Assembly: GCA_013112635.1 (NCBI GenBank)
Contig: JABFGF010000002.1
Span: 1 to 64,000, forward strand
DNA length: 64,000 nucleotides
Source: Calditrichota bacterium
Lineage (GTDB): Bacteria > Calditrichota > Calditrichia > Calditrichales > J004
Direction: 5' to 3'
The notes under the pieces were generated by a model, which did no database searches, was not told where the DNA came from, and saw only the letters and a program-made list of their open reading frames with translations. Below are positions 7,834-16,133 of this stretch, in pieces. Numbering within the stretch: the stretch's first letter is position 1; every line of letters begins with the position of its first letter. Position numbers and translations under genes: made by a program.

Positions 7834-9286
7834 ACCAATTGCTAACAAGTACTTCCTCTAAGTCCACACTGTTCTTATGATAGAATTCATTACTGTGCAC
7901 ATCATAAGTATAGTCCTTAGCCCAGGCTTTGTGGTTATTACACAAATCGGTAATGGCCTGAACTATAAAATGGACTTCCTCATCACTCATAACCGGGTTT
8001 ATGGAAAGACGCACCCAACCAGGTTTTTCGGATAGATCACCATCATTTATTTTATCGGTAATTGATTTAGAACGGTGCTTATCAACATGCAGTAAAAAGT
8101 GGCCATATGTTCCGGCGCAGGAGCAACCACCACGAACCTGAATTCCAAAGCGATCATTGAGCAAACGTACTGCCAGGTTAAAATGCAGATCATCAACATA
8201 AAAAGAAATAACACCTAATCTTTCACGGATATGCCCGGCCAGAACATGCAGGTTTTCCAGCTTATCAAACCCGTCCCAAATTATTTTCAGCATCTCTTCT
8301 TCGCGCTGAAGCATTTTTTCAGATGTGATTTCCTCTTTCAGTTTTACACACAAACCAACTTTTATTGTTTGTAAAAAAGCCGGTGTGCCACCATCTTCGC
8401 GTGCTTCAATATCATCCACATATTTGTGGCCACCCCAAGGGTTTGTCCAGTCTACAGTGCCGCCGCCCGGATTGTCTGGAATTTTATTATCGTAAAGTGA
8501 GCTGCAAAAAACCAAAATACCGGTTGTACCCGGCCCGCCAAGAAATTTATGAGGAGAAAAGAAAATGGCGTCCAATTTTTGGGCATTGTTTTCAGGATGC
8601 ATGTTTATTGGGATATATGGCGCAGAGCAGGCAAAATCGACAAAACATAAACCACCTGCTGCATGAATAATTTCTGAGATTTCAAGATAAGGTGTAATTA
8701 TCCCGGTTACATTGGAACATGAAGTAACAGCAGCAATTTTATTTTTGCGGGTTTCATACTTTTTTAATAACTCAGAAAAACCTTCTAAATCAACCAAACC
8801 CAAATCATTATGTGGGATTATTTCCACATCAACCAAAGTTTCCAGCCAGGATGTTTGATTGGAATGATGCTCCATGTGTGTAATAAAAACGATTGGTTTT
8901 TCCTCTTCGATCAGCTTAATACAATCGCGGTGCTTTTCATGGATTTTCAATCCAAGGATTCTTTGAAATTTATTTACAACTCCTGTCATTCCCGAATTGG
9001 ATGAAATGATAATATCCTCAGGACCAGCACCAACATGTTTTTTGATTATATGCAAAGCTTCATGATATGCGCGGGTCATTGTGGAGCCTGTTACAGATGT
9101 TTCAGTATGAGTATTGCCCACAAATGGAGCGATATTATTCATCAACTTTTCTTCGATTGGTTTATATAGCCGCCCACTTGCCGTCCAATCTGCATACAAA
9201 ATTTTTTGTTTTCCAAAAGGTGTTTCAAAGTCCTGATCAACACCTATTACATTGTCCCGGTATTTTTTAAAATATTTTTCCAACAT
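7826..9286 (-). CDS. Class V aminotransferase (cysteine desulfurase-like PLP enzyme)
   Basis: A 486-residue PLP-dependent enzyme of the aminotransferase class V / NifS-like group. Visible features: the PLP-stacking region 'THMEHHSN' (about 137-144), the PLP-binding Asp in 'CFVDFACSAPY' (D217) and the Schiff-base Lys in 'FFSPHKFLGG' (K247). A Cys in 'GCSCAGTYGH' could be a persulfide cysteine, but the spacing differs from IscS/SufS and the protein is longer (about 400 in those). It may be a cysteine desulfurase or an isopenicillin-epimerase-like enzyme. ATG 9286 is preferred to TTG 9316, though neither has a clear Shine-Dalgarno. Confidence 0.8.
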   Translation of the reverse strand: MLEKYFKKYRDNVIGVDQDFETPFGKQKILYADWTASGRLYKPIEEKLMNNIAPFVGNTHTETSVTGSTMTRAYHEALHIIKKHVGAGPEDIIISSNSGMTGVVNKFQRILGLKIHEKHRDCIKLIEEEKPIVFITHMEHHSNQTSWLETLVDVEIIPHNDLGLVDLEGFSELLKKYETRKNKIAAVTSCSNVTGIITPYLEISEIIHAAGGLCFVDFACSAPYIPINMHPENNAQKLDAIFFSPHKFLGGPGTTGILVFCSSLYDNKIPDNPGGGTVDWTNPWGGHKYVDDIEAREDGGTPAFLQTIKVGLCVKLKEEITSEKMLQREEEMLKIIWDGFDKLENLHVLAGHIRERLGVISFYVDDLHFNLAVRLLNDRFGIQVRGGCSCAGTYGHFLLHVDKHRSKSITDKINDGDLSEKPGWVRLSINPVMSDEEVHFIVQAITDLCNNHKAWAKDYTYDVHSNEFYHKNSVDLEEVLVSNWFK

Positions 9287-9453
9287 ATTAAATCCGAATT
9301 TAATGATGACCTGCAAAGTTGCAAAAAAGTAAAATTGAAGGTCACTGTTTATTTTAATAAGGCTGACAAATATAGAAAAATTATCGGTGGGTTAAAATAG
9401 CAGTTTATTAAATTATTAAATTCATTTTGCTTTTATTCATTCAATAATTATTC

Positions 9454-9765
9454 TTAAAATGAGTACTCTTTTTCCACTTTACAAATCTTCACACTAAATG
9501 ATTTATACCATTTATCACGACCGATTTTTCTTGCAATTTTATGCTCAGTATTTTCTTTCCATTTTTGAATTGAATCCAAATCTTTCCAATAGGAAACTGT
9601 TATGCCAACTTCTTCGCATGCAGAATCGTGCCCAAGATAACCAGATTGCTGACTGGCAAGTTCAGACATTTTAGTTGCCATCTCTGCATATCCCTCATTA
9701 TTTTTTAAATCTGATGTAAAAATTACAGCATAATATGGGATATTAGAATTTAGATTTTTTTTCAT
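9454..9765 (-). CDS. Antibiotic biosynthesis monooxygenase-fold (ABM) protein
   Basis: A 103-residue single dimeric alpha+beta barrel domain. 'YYAVIFTSDL', 'GYAEMATKMSELASQQSGYLG' and 'VSYWKDLDSIQKWKENTEH' follow the ABM pattern (strand, amphipathic helix, 'SYW' strand, 'W' helix). Members are quinol monooxygenases, haem-degrading enzymes or stress proteins; the substrate cannot be read from sequence. The ATG overlaps the stop of the upstream GNAT gene (ATGA), so the two are co-translated. Confidence 0.8.
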   Translation of the reverse strand: MKKNLNSNIPYYAVIFTSDLKNNEGYAEMATKMSELASQQSGYLGHDSACEEVGITVSYWKDLDSIQKWKENTEHKIARKIGRDKWYKSFSVKICKVEKEYSF

Positions 9766-10280
9766 TTCTCAACCTCAAAAATCATGACTACTCTGTCTTC
9801 CATCAGCAGTCCCTGTTCATGTTCCTGCAGAAAAAGCGTGTAAAGCTGTTTTGGCATTTCAGAAACTACAACCTCCTTAAAACCGAGCTTCTTATAAAAA
9901 GGAGCATTCCAGGAAATATTTTTATAAGTGGTTAAACTCACAGCAGAGTAGCTCTTTTCTTTGGCCCAGCTGTTTACTTTTTTTACAAGAGCTGTTCCAA
10001 TACCCTTTCCGCCATATTCAGGCAAAACATCCAGCTCATCCAGGTGAACTCCGTGACCCATTATTTCCATGTAGGCAAAGCCGATCGGTTTGTCATTTTC
10101 ATTTATCGCAACAAAAAGGTGGCCGTCTTCCTGGGCTTCTTCAAAGTCTTCAAATGTTGTTACATCTTTACCAACAGCCAAAAAGTATTTCGTTTCTTTG
10201 AATAAAGCACTTGCCTTTTTTTCAATTCCGGGTAATGTTGCCAAATCCTTTTTTTCAGCCAGCCTGATATTATAATACAT
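9762..10280 (-). CDS. GNAT-family N-acetyltransferase
   Basis: A 172-residue acetyltransferase. Motif A is 'LDVLPEYGGKGIGTALVKKV' (about 94-113), containing the acetyl-CoA pyrophosphate-binding loop G-x-G-I/V-G; the later 'NAPFYKKLGFKEV' is the usual motif B. The substrate is unknown. It is followed directly by the ABM-fold gene with a four-base overlap, and the pterin dehydratase gene lies ten bases upstream, suggesting one transcript. Confidence 0.85.
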   Translation of the reverse strand: MYYNIRLAEKKDLATLPGIEKKASALFKETKYFLAVGKDVTTFEDFEEAQEDGHLFVAINENDKPIGFAYMEIMGHGVHLDELDVLPEYGGKGIGTALVKKVNSWAKEKSYSAVSLTTYKNISWNAPFYKKLGFKEVVVSEMPKQLYTLFLQEHEQGLLMEDRVVMIFEVEK

Positions 10281-10289
10281 TCTAACCTG

Positions 10290-10589
10290 CTATTTTAAAA
10301 TAGCTTCAATCTTATTTGCCAACTCAAAATCAAATACACTAAGTCCACCAACATCATGAGTTGATAAATTTATCGTTACTTTATTATAAACATTCGACCA
10401 TTCAGGATGATGGTTTGCTGACTCTGCTTCCAGCGCAACTTGTGTCATAAAGCCAAATGCCTTGACAAAATTATCAAAAACAAATTCTTTATATAGTTTA
10501 TTATCTTCAATTTGCCAATTGCCAGATGCAACTTTGTTTAGTTTTTCAAGATTGGATTGAATCTCTGCTTCTGATAATTTTTTGGACAT
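10290..10589 (-). CDS. phhB: 4a-hydroxytetrahydrobiopterin dehydratase (pterin-4a-carbinolamine dehydratase)
   Basis: A 99-residue enzyme that dehydrates 4a-hydroxytetrahydropterin, recycling the cofactor of aromatic amino acid hydroxylases. The signature '[12 protein letters not shown]' (60-71) plus 'THDVGGLS' (77-84) contains the catalytic histidines of the family, and the length is typical. No phenylalanine hydroxylase gene is present in this window, so a role with another pterin enzyme, such as molybdopterin metabolism, is possible. Confidence 0.9.
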   Translation of the reverse strand: MSKKLSEAEIQSNLEKLNKVASGNWQIEDNKLYKEFVFDNFVKAFGFMTQVALEAESANHHPEWSNVYNKVTINLSTHDVGGLSVFDFELANKIEAILK

Positions 10590-10601
10590 CCCATTTTCTT
10601 T

Positions 10602-11021
10602 CTATTTGTTTCCGTAAAACTCATCAAATACTTTATCAACAGGTTCCCACAACTCAATTTTATTTCCTTCAGGATCAAGCACCCAGCCAAATTTTCCATA
10701 ATCTTCTTCTTGAATATCACCAATTACGGTAACACCCTGCTCTTTCAAATCTTCAAGCAATTCTTCTAAATTTTCAACACGATAGTTAATCATATATTTT
10801 TGTTTGGATGGCTCGAAATAATCACTTTTATCATCAAAGGGATTCCAAGCTGTGTAGCCGTTCATTTTGGGGTTTTCAGGTTTCCTCCAAACAAAAGGCA
10901 TCCCATATTGATCAGCTGTCATACCAAAGTTATTGTTATACCAATCACGCATAGCGGCCGGATCTTTGCATTTAAAAAACACTCCGCCTATACCGGTAAT
11001 CTTTCCTTTTTTCTTTTCCAT
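10602..11021 (-). CDS. VOC-family (glyoxalase/bleomycin-resistance fold) protein
   Basis: A 139-residue protein with the VOC fold: 'KITGIGGVFFKCKDPAAMRD' opens one beta-alpha-beta module and 'YMINYRVENLEELLEDLKE' the second, ending 'YGKFGWVLDPEGNKIELWEP', the typical C-terminal module with a possible metal Glu. The family includes glyoxalase I and fosfomycin and bleomycin resistance proteins; the substrate here is not known. ATG 11021 has GAGGAG five bases upstream and is clearly better than upstream codons. Confidence 0.85.
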   Translation of the reverse strand: MEKKKGKITGIGGVFFKCKDPAAMRDWYNNNFGMTADQYGMPFVWRKPENPKMNGYTAWNPFDDKSDYFEPSKQKYMINYRVENLEELLEDLKEQGVTVIGDIQEEDYGKFGWVLDPEGNKIELWEPVDKVFDEFYGNK

Positions 11022-11246
11022 GTTCTCCTCTTTATATAATTTTGGTTTAAAACTAAAAGCAAAGTTTATTATTTCCGGGACACAGATTAGAATCAAAATA
11101 TAATTAAATTAGATGTATACAGGGTTTACTAAATTTGTATCCGGTGTTGTCATAGTTGCTAATCAAAACCACAATTATCGACCTTACTTAACTGGCACAA
11201 TTCTTGTCAATATGATGGTAGCCTACATTGATTATGGAAAACCATC

Positions 11247-11582
11247 ATGCAAAAACTATTTATTTTGGTTTTATTTTGTTGCAACTTTGCTTTTGTTTCT
11301 TGTTACACTGTTATAATAAATGAAACAGAAGCTGTAAATAATTCTGAACCCGAACAAGTAATAGTTATTATTGAACAGCCTGTTATCATTCATCCTCCAC
11401 ACAAGCCTCATCCCCGGCCTCCAAGACCGCCAATGCCAACACCAAGGCCTCCTATTTATAAGCCAGAAAAGAAAAAACCAGTCGCAACAAAACCTGAACG
11501 AAAAAAGCCGTCTACGCCGATTGCTCCTAGCCGCCCTGTGAGAAAGAAACCAAAAGAAAAAATAAAAAAAGCTCCTATGTGA
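11247..11582 (+). CDS. Proline-rich small lipoprotein
   Basis: A 111-residue protein starting 'MQKLFILVLFCCNFAFVSCY': a hydrophobic signal ending in a lipobox-like 'FVSC', so probably lipid-anchored. The mature part is a short acidic segment ('NETEAVNN', 'EQVIVIIEQP') followed by a proline/arginine/lysine-rich tail ('HPPHKPHPRPPRPPMPTPRP', 'KKKP', 'RKKPKEK'), strongly basic and likely unfolded. It may bind a cell-wall or membrane partner through the basic tail. No known family. Confidence 0.55.
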   Translation: MQKLFILVLFCCNFAFVSCYTVIINETEAVNNSEPEQVIVIIEQPVIIHPPHKPHPRPPRPPMPTPRPPIYKPEKKKPVATKPERKKPSTPIAPSRPVRKKPKEKIKKAPM

Positions 11583-11968
11583 AGTGATTAGTTTCGCATA
11601 ATTAGACAATTATATCTGCTGTTTTACTATTAGTTATGTTTTGATAAGCATCTTCTTTTTGACAACTTAAACTAAAACGGCTCGACCTACCATTTGTATA
11701 CGCCGATCAGAAATCAAATCCCCGCTAAACTAGTTAATCCGGTTTTAATAAATATTCGTCTGTTCATCTTCCATTTGTGTGATGTTATCGCATCTGTTTC
11801 ATGAATGCTGTTCTATAATATTAAAAGTATTTATGTTTTTCTATAAACTTCCTAAATTTTAGAAGGAAAAATCACAGATTGTAAAATACTTAAACCCGCT
11901 TTTTCAAAGGATTAAGGAGAGCTACAAACGATTATTGAGTAGAATCAAAAGTTAAAAGTGTACAACTA
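11583..11968. other. Non-coding gap with no recognised feature
   Basis: About 386 bases between two convergent genes. I found no credible open frame, no tRNA-like fold and no clear terminator hairpin. The nearest is a weak imperfect dyad around 11850-11866 (CTTCC-TAAATTTTA-GAAGG) with little GC. I see nothing here that I can support as functional. Confidence 0.5.
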
Positions 11969-12511
11969 TTATTTAATCTCAATTTTATCGATATATCTTT
12001 GCTCTCCATTACCAATATCATTATCGCCCTGCTCAAAAAACAGCGTAACTGTTTGGCCGGCAAATTCTGAAATAGAAACGCTTTTATTAAGCCAGTCAAA
12101 TTCATCGTCCAAGCCATCATTAGCAAGTTCCCAATCAATTAAAACAGTAGAAACCTGGTTTTCATCGATAAGACGCACTCTCAGTTCAGCATTTGCACCT
12201 ATACGATTTTGGGCACTCGTAATAAAACTTAAGGTCGATACATCATCAGGAAGAATTATTTCTTTATAAATCCAGGAGTTTGGTTGATGGTCTGATGTCC
12301 CAAAATCGCTACCATCGAGTTTAACACAACCCAACGGTTCGCCTGCCCAATCAATCCATGTTATGCTATCCAGCTGTTTGCCAGATGTACCCGTGCTCCA
12401 GCCATCCAGCCCATCGGTGAAGTTATAAATAATTGAATTATCTTCACTTTGTGTACTGCAGGACAAAATGAAAACCAGAGTAAATATAAAAGATAATTTC
12501 TGTTTTGACAT
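11969..12511 (-). CDS. Secreted lipoprotein with beta-sandwich-like domain
   Basis: A 180-residue protein with signal and lipobox 'TLVFILSCSTQ', so predicted to be an envelope lipoprotein. The mature part carries one domain beginning 'YNFTDGLDGWSTGTSG' and ending 'YIDKIEIK', the N- and C-terminal strands typical of jelly-roll carbohydrate-binding-like modules. The start has AGGAGG a few bases upstream. No enzyme motif is visible. It may bind a glycan on the cell surface; this is inference from the fold pattern only. Confidence 0.6.
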   Translation of the reverse strand: MSKQKLSFIFTLVFILSCSTQSEDNSIIYNFTDGLDGWSTGTSGKQLDSITWIDWAGEPLGCVKLDGSDFGTSDHQPNSWIYKEIILPDDVSTLSFITSAQNRIGANAELRVRLIDENQVSTVLIDWELANDGLDDEFDWLNKSVSISEFAGQTVTLFFEQGDNDIGNGEQRYIDKIEIK

Positions 12512-12574
12512 AATTCCTCCTGTTTGTTAAAAATCCTTTGAGTGGTTACGTTCAAATAGAAAAACAAGAAAGTT

Positions 12575-13762
12575 TTAAGAAATATTTCGGGGTTCTTTCT
12601 TCAAGGTAATAATTGGTGCTTCAAGCGGGCAATTAAGACGGAAAGGAAACCAATGTCCCATCCCGGCAGAAGTGTAAAGCCTGCAATTTTCCTTTTGATA
12701 TGATCCCCAAAGGTAACCATTTTCATTAAAAATATCCCAGAAGCTGCGTCCGCCAAGACCAACCTGACCGGCATGAGTGTGTCCGGACAAAGTCAGATCA
12801 ACACCATATTTTGGAGCCAGGTCCAGGGCACGCGGTCTATGGCTCATTAGTAATTTAAAATCTGTTTCAGATGCATCCTTAAAGGTTTTGTCAATAGCAC
12901 GATCAAGAAAACCGGTTATATCAGAGCGCATTGTAACCGGATCATCTACTCCACCGATTGTAAATTGTGTGTTGTAAACATTAAAAGTATGATGCTGGTT
13001 TAACAAAAGAGGCACCGGCCCGGCATTCATTTTGCGAATCACTTCGCGGATCCCCCGGAAATGTTCATGATTACCGACGGCAGCAAATTTTGGAAATGGC
13101 GTTTTAAACTGATCAATTAAATTTAAAGCGCCCGGCAAAACAGACAAATCATCTGCAATATCGCCTGTTACAACAACCATGTGCGGCTGGTATTTTTCGG
13201 CATCCAAAAGTGTCTGTTCCAGATGTTCCAATCCAAAATAATAACCGAGATGCAAATCGCTTAAGTGAAGAATTTTGAACCCTTCCAAAGCATCAGGCAA
13301 GTTTGGATATTCCATGCTAACCTGTGGAAACTGTGTTTGAGAAAAAGATGAAGCAAGCCCGTTTCCAACCAGAGAAAGATCGATGATTGGAATTGAAGCA
13401 ACCGCTGTTTTTAAAAACAGGCGACGTGAAGTATCAACTTCTGTGTTTGTTTTAGATTTTTTATGGCTTAACCATTCACCAATTTTAGCTACTCCGAATG
13501 CAATTGGCAGTGAAAATAAAAGAGTAACATTTAAAATTAATGAAATACTTGTTCCGGTTGCACCTATGTTTCGCATCCACATAATTTGCTGCCAGGTACC
13601 TAATCCCCAAAGCGGGGCAAAAAGAACAAAAGCAAAAGGCAATACTTTTGCACTGATTTGTACAATTTTAGAGTTCCAGATTTTTTGATTGGTTTTGGTC
13701 AACAACCAGCGATCAAAAAAAGCGGCAAAAATTAATAAAGTTAAAACAGTAATAAAAAACAT
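12575..13762 (-). CDS. Membrane metallophosphoesterase (YkuE-like) with internal Tat motif
   Basis: A 395-residue protein. Three hydrophobic helices (about residues 1-20, 41-58 and 69-91) are followed by 'TSRRLFLKTAVA' (112-123), an exact match to the Tat consensus S-R-R-x-F-L-K, then a fourth hydrophobic segment and the phosphoesterase domain. Metal ligands are visible in 'SDLHLG', 'VVTGDIAD', 'VGNHEHF', 'SHRPRAL' and 'SGHTHAGQVG'. YkuE-type homologues usually start directly at the Tat signal and are exported to the wall side. Positive loops between helices 1 and 2 and after helix 3 place the Arg pair in the cytoplasm. ATG 13762 has AAGGA nine bases upstream; GTG 13792 is an alternative. Confidence 0.85.
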   Translation of the reverse strand: MFFITVLTLLIFAAFFDRWLLTKTNQKIWNSKIVQISAKVLPFAFVLFAPLWGLGTWQQIMWMRNIGATGTSISLILNVTLLFSLPIAFGVAKIGEWLSHKKSKTNTEVDTSRRLFLKTAVASIPIIDLSLVGNGLASSFSQTQFPQVSMEYPNLPDALEGFKILHLSDLHLGYYFGLEHLEQTLLDAEKYQPHMVVVTGDIADDLSVLPGALNLIDQFKTPFPKFAAVGNHEHFRGIREVIRKMNAGPVPLLLNQHHTFNVYNTQFTIGGVDDPVTMRSDITGFLDRAIDKTFKDASETDFKLLMSHRPRALDLAPKYGVDLTLSGHTHAGQVGLGGRSFWDIFNENGYLWGSYQKENCRLYTSAGMGHWFPFRLNCPLEAPIITLKKEPRNIS

Positions 13763-13844
13763 AAACCTGAATCCTTGATGCTGGTTAAACACTCATTTTA
13801 ATGATGTTCACCTACGCTAAATCAAAACTAAAAGTTCCAGGCAA

Positions 13845-14225
13845 TTATTCTTCATCAGAAAAGGAAGTCAGGATATCATCACGGACAAGAAGCAGAATTG
13901 CAGCCTGAGGTACCAACAAATATTTTTCATTTTCAAATTCGATCTCAACCGCTGTCTTGCGCAGAAATAAAGCATAGTCACCTTCTTCTGCCTGAAGCGG
14001 TAAATATTTTGGTTCGGAGCGGTGCTTATCCCAGGGTTCTTCGGAAGCACCCGGATCGGGCAAAGGGTAACCCGGACCGACTTTAAAAACATAGCCGCTC
14101 TGTACATCTTCTTTTGTTTCTACGCCTTGTGGCAAGTAAAGCCCGGAACGTGTTTTATCCTTGGCGGTATCCGGCTTAATAAGAATCCGGTCACCAACTA
14201 CAATTAATTGTTTTTTTGATTTCAT
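13845..14225 (-). CDS. GroES-like co-chaperonin family protein
   Basis: A 126-residue protein with GroES-fold features: 'LIVVGDRILIKPDTAKDKTRSGLYLPQ' has the strand, turn and mobile-loop region of GroES (key parts at about 8-34), and 'EEGDYALFLRKTAVEIEFENEKYLLV' resembles the later strands. It is longer than canonical GroES (about 95) through an insert near 57-80 ('PDPGASEEPWDKHRSEPKYL'), and no groEL lies nearby. It could be a divergent co-chaperonin or a protein that uses the fold for something else. Its ATG at 14225 is clear. Confidence 0.75.
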   Translation of the reverse strand: MKSKKQLIVVGDRILIKPDTAKDKTRSGLYLPQGVETKEDVQSGYVFKVGPGYPLPDPGASEEPWDKHRSEPKYLPLQAEEGDYALFLRKTAVEIEFENEKYLLVPQAAILLLVRDDILTSFSDEE

Positions 14226-14251
14226 TTTATCATCTCTATTTAATTGTTTAT

Positions 14252-14280
14252 CGCTGAAGTCGCAAAGAACGCAGAGAAAA
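14252..14280. repeat. Dispersed-repeat-like intergenic motif
   Basis: The stretch TCGCAAAGAACGCAGAG (within 14260-14275), reading TTCTCTGCGTTCTTTGCGA on the other strand, matches from memory a short sequence motif that recurs in intergenic regions of unrelated bacteria. It lies between the M14 gene and the GroES-like gene, 27 bases before the latter's ATG. Only one copy is present in this window, so its repeat status is a recollection, not an observation. Confidence 0.3.
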
Positions 14281-14332
14281 ACATAAACACTTTATTATTT
14301 TCTGAGCCTATGCGTTAAAAATTTTGGTATGA

Positions 14333-16105
14333 TTAATTAACTATTCTTTTCAAAACTTCCTTGTCAAAGATTTTGCCGACAGGATATTTATTTATCCTTT
14401 TATCCCAATAAGGTGATTGCCGGTAAAACCATTTGAGAATTTTTGATGGATCGGCAGCAAAAACTTTATCCTCTTTTAGTTTTTGCTCAAACTTGTTTTT
14501 CAAATTCTCGTCATTGGCCAGCATGATTCTGGCATATTCTTCCATCACATAGCTTTCGGCATATTCCTTTTGTTCAAAAACAGAATCGAAAAATCCCCAA
14601 AACAGAAAAGAGTCAGGTCCCTTAGGCTCCAAAATATGAGCAATAACTTTTGCCGTTCTTTGGTTCATTGGAATAACAATAGAGCCTTTTGGATATAATC
14701 TTTCCTCTTCAATTTTCTCTACATCAAAAGTTAGTGTGTGATGATTTTCGTAAGGTCTTTCGCTCCATTTTTCATTTGAGAATTTAAATGAACTGACCTT
14801 AATTTTATGCTCTTCATTCAATGTTTCAAAACGGATGCCATGTAACTTAATCCTGTCAATCACCTTTGTCCATTCAACAGGGACAATGTAGGCTTCCGGT
14901 AACTGGGCTGTGATATCGGGTTGATAATTATTAAACAATGGAATTTTCATTGTAACACTGTCTTTGGAAAACCTTTGCCAATCTCCACCACTCAGGTCGC
15001 TTTTTTCGATGGTGTATTCATATCCCAAAAAATCAATCAAAACAGAGTCTTCCATCTGTTTATATTTTAAAGGATAGGTTTTTTTCCTGAATTCATCTTT
15101 GCGTGTTTTAGCATCTGCCTGGGCAATCGCATCACGTAATTTTAGATAATCACGGTTAAGAATTTGTAACGAATGTTTTAATAACTGATAGGTGCCATCC
15201 ACACGTGTTTTATAATCTTTGAACATGTGTGTTTCAATCAACAATCCGGGTCGGTTATGCAAGATTGTATAACCATTTGAGTAGCGCGGCCCGGCAATTC
15301 CAAGCCCAATGCCGCTTTTGGGGTCATGCACTTTTTTAAACCAGACATATTTTATCATCGGGAAACCGGATTTCTCCATAGCTGGCATTACCGAATCGAG
15401 ATATCCATTCTTAACCCAATCACCAACCATTTTATGATGGGCATGTTTGAATTCGATCGAATAGGTGACTGCATATTGATAATCGGCACCATCGGTAACA
15501 TGGCAATCTGCAAAAAATTCCGGCAGCCAAGTGTTGTACAATTTTAACCAAGATTGCATTTCCGGTGCATCGGCTTTTAAATAATCCCTGTTTAGATTGT
15601 AGTTTTGGGCTGTTACACGCCAACCCATTTCTTCAGGTCCATTTTGGTTAATACGATTGTACGCACCGAATCGTTCGTGGCCATCCACACTAAAAATTGG
15701 CATAAACAGAATCGTAACATGATCAAGCAGATCTTTGTTTTTTCCTTCAATTATCATATCCCGGATAAGCATAAACCCGGCATCTTTACCATCAATTTCG
15801 CCTGAATGAATCCCGGCCTGGATTAGAAAAACAACATTGTTTGTGCGCCTCACTTGTTCAGCCGTGGAGTTACCGTTTTTATCAATAATCAGCAGTGGCA
15901 AATCACGGCCTTGCGGGCTTACTCCAAATGTTGTGTACGTAATCATTGGAGACGCATCGGCCAACCGTTTGCAATATTCTATTGTCTCAGCATAATGCGG
16001 TGTTTCTTTAAACCCAGATTTTTCATAATAGGTTTTCCAATCATTATTCGAATCCTGTGCAAAAATAATAGTTGAAAAGAGAAAAAATAATAGTAATAAT
16101 TTCAT
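14333..16105 (-). CDS. Secreted M14-family zinc carboxypeptidase
   Basis: A 590-residue exported metallopeptidase with signal peptide 'MKLLLLFFLFSTIIFAQ'. Zinc ligands are visible as HxxE in 'QAGIHSGEIDG' (H100, E103) and the third His in 'FFADCHVTDG' (H202); the catalytic Glu is in 'GLLIETHMFK' (E291). 'NRDYLKADAPEM' is the usual substrate-binding Asn-Arg segment. The C-terminal 250 residues form a beta-rich region seen in Bacteroidota-type M14 proteins. It likely trims peptides in the periplasm. ATG 16105 has AGGA upstream. Confidence 0.9.
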   Translation of the reverse strand: MKLLLLFFLFSTIIFAQDSNNDWKTYYEKSGFKETPHYAETIEYCKRLADASPMITYTTFGVSPQGRDLPLLIIDKNGNSTAEQVRRTNNVVFLIQAGIHSGEIDGKDAGFMLIRDMIIEGKNKDLLDHVTILFMPIFSVDGHERFGAYNRINQNGPEEMGWRVTAQNYNLNRDYLKADAPEMQSWLKLYNTWLPEFFADCHVTDGADYQYAVTYSIEFKHAHHKMVGDWVKNGYLDSVMPAMEKSGFPMIKYVWFKKVHDPKSGIGLGIAGPRYSNGYTILHNRPGLLIETHMFKDYKTRVDGTYQLLKHSLQILNRDYLKLRDAIAQADAKTRKDEFRKKTYPLKYKQMEDSVLIDFLGYEYTIEKSDLSGGDWQRFSKDSVTMKIPLFNNYQPDITAQLPEAYIVPVEWTKVIDRIKLHGIRFETLNEEHKIKVSSFKFSNEKWSERPYENHHTLTFDVEKIEEERLYPKGSIVIPMNQRTAKVIAHILEPKGPDSFLFWGFFDSVFEQKEYAESYVMEEYARIMLANDENLKNKFEQKLKEDKVFAADPSKILKWFYRQSPYWDKRINKYPVGKIFDKEVLKRIVN

Positions 16106-16133
16106 AAATAAATCCTGTTAAGTATTTTAGCCT

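Noticed and set aside
11271-11609. A minus-strand frame opposite the proline-rich lipoprotein
   Set aside because: The proline/lysine-rich plus-strand frame has signal and lipobox features; the minus frame gives an unnatural Arg/Trp/Phe-rich product.
11583-11968. Possible hairpin terminator at 11850-11866
   Set aside because: Imperfect and AT-only; too weak to claim.
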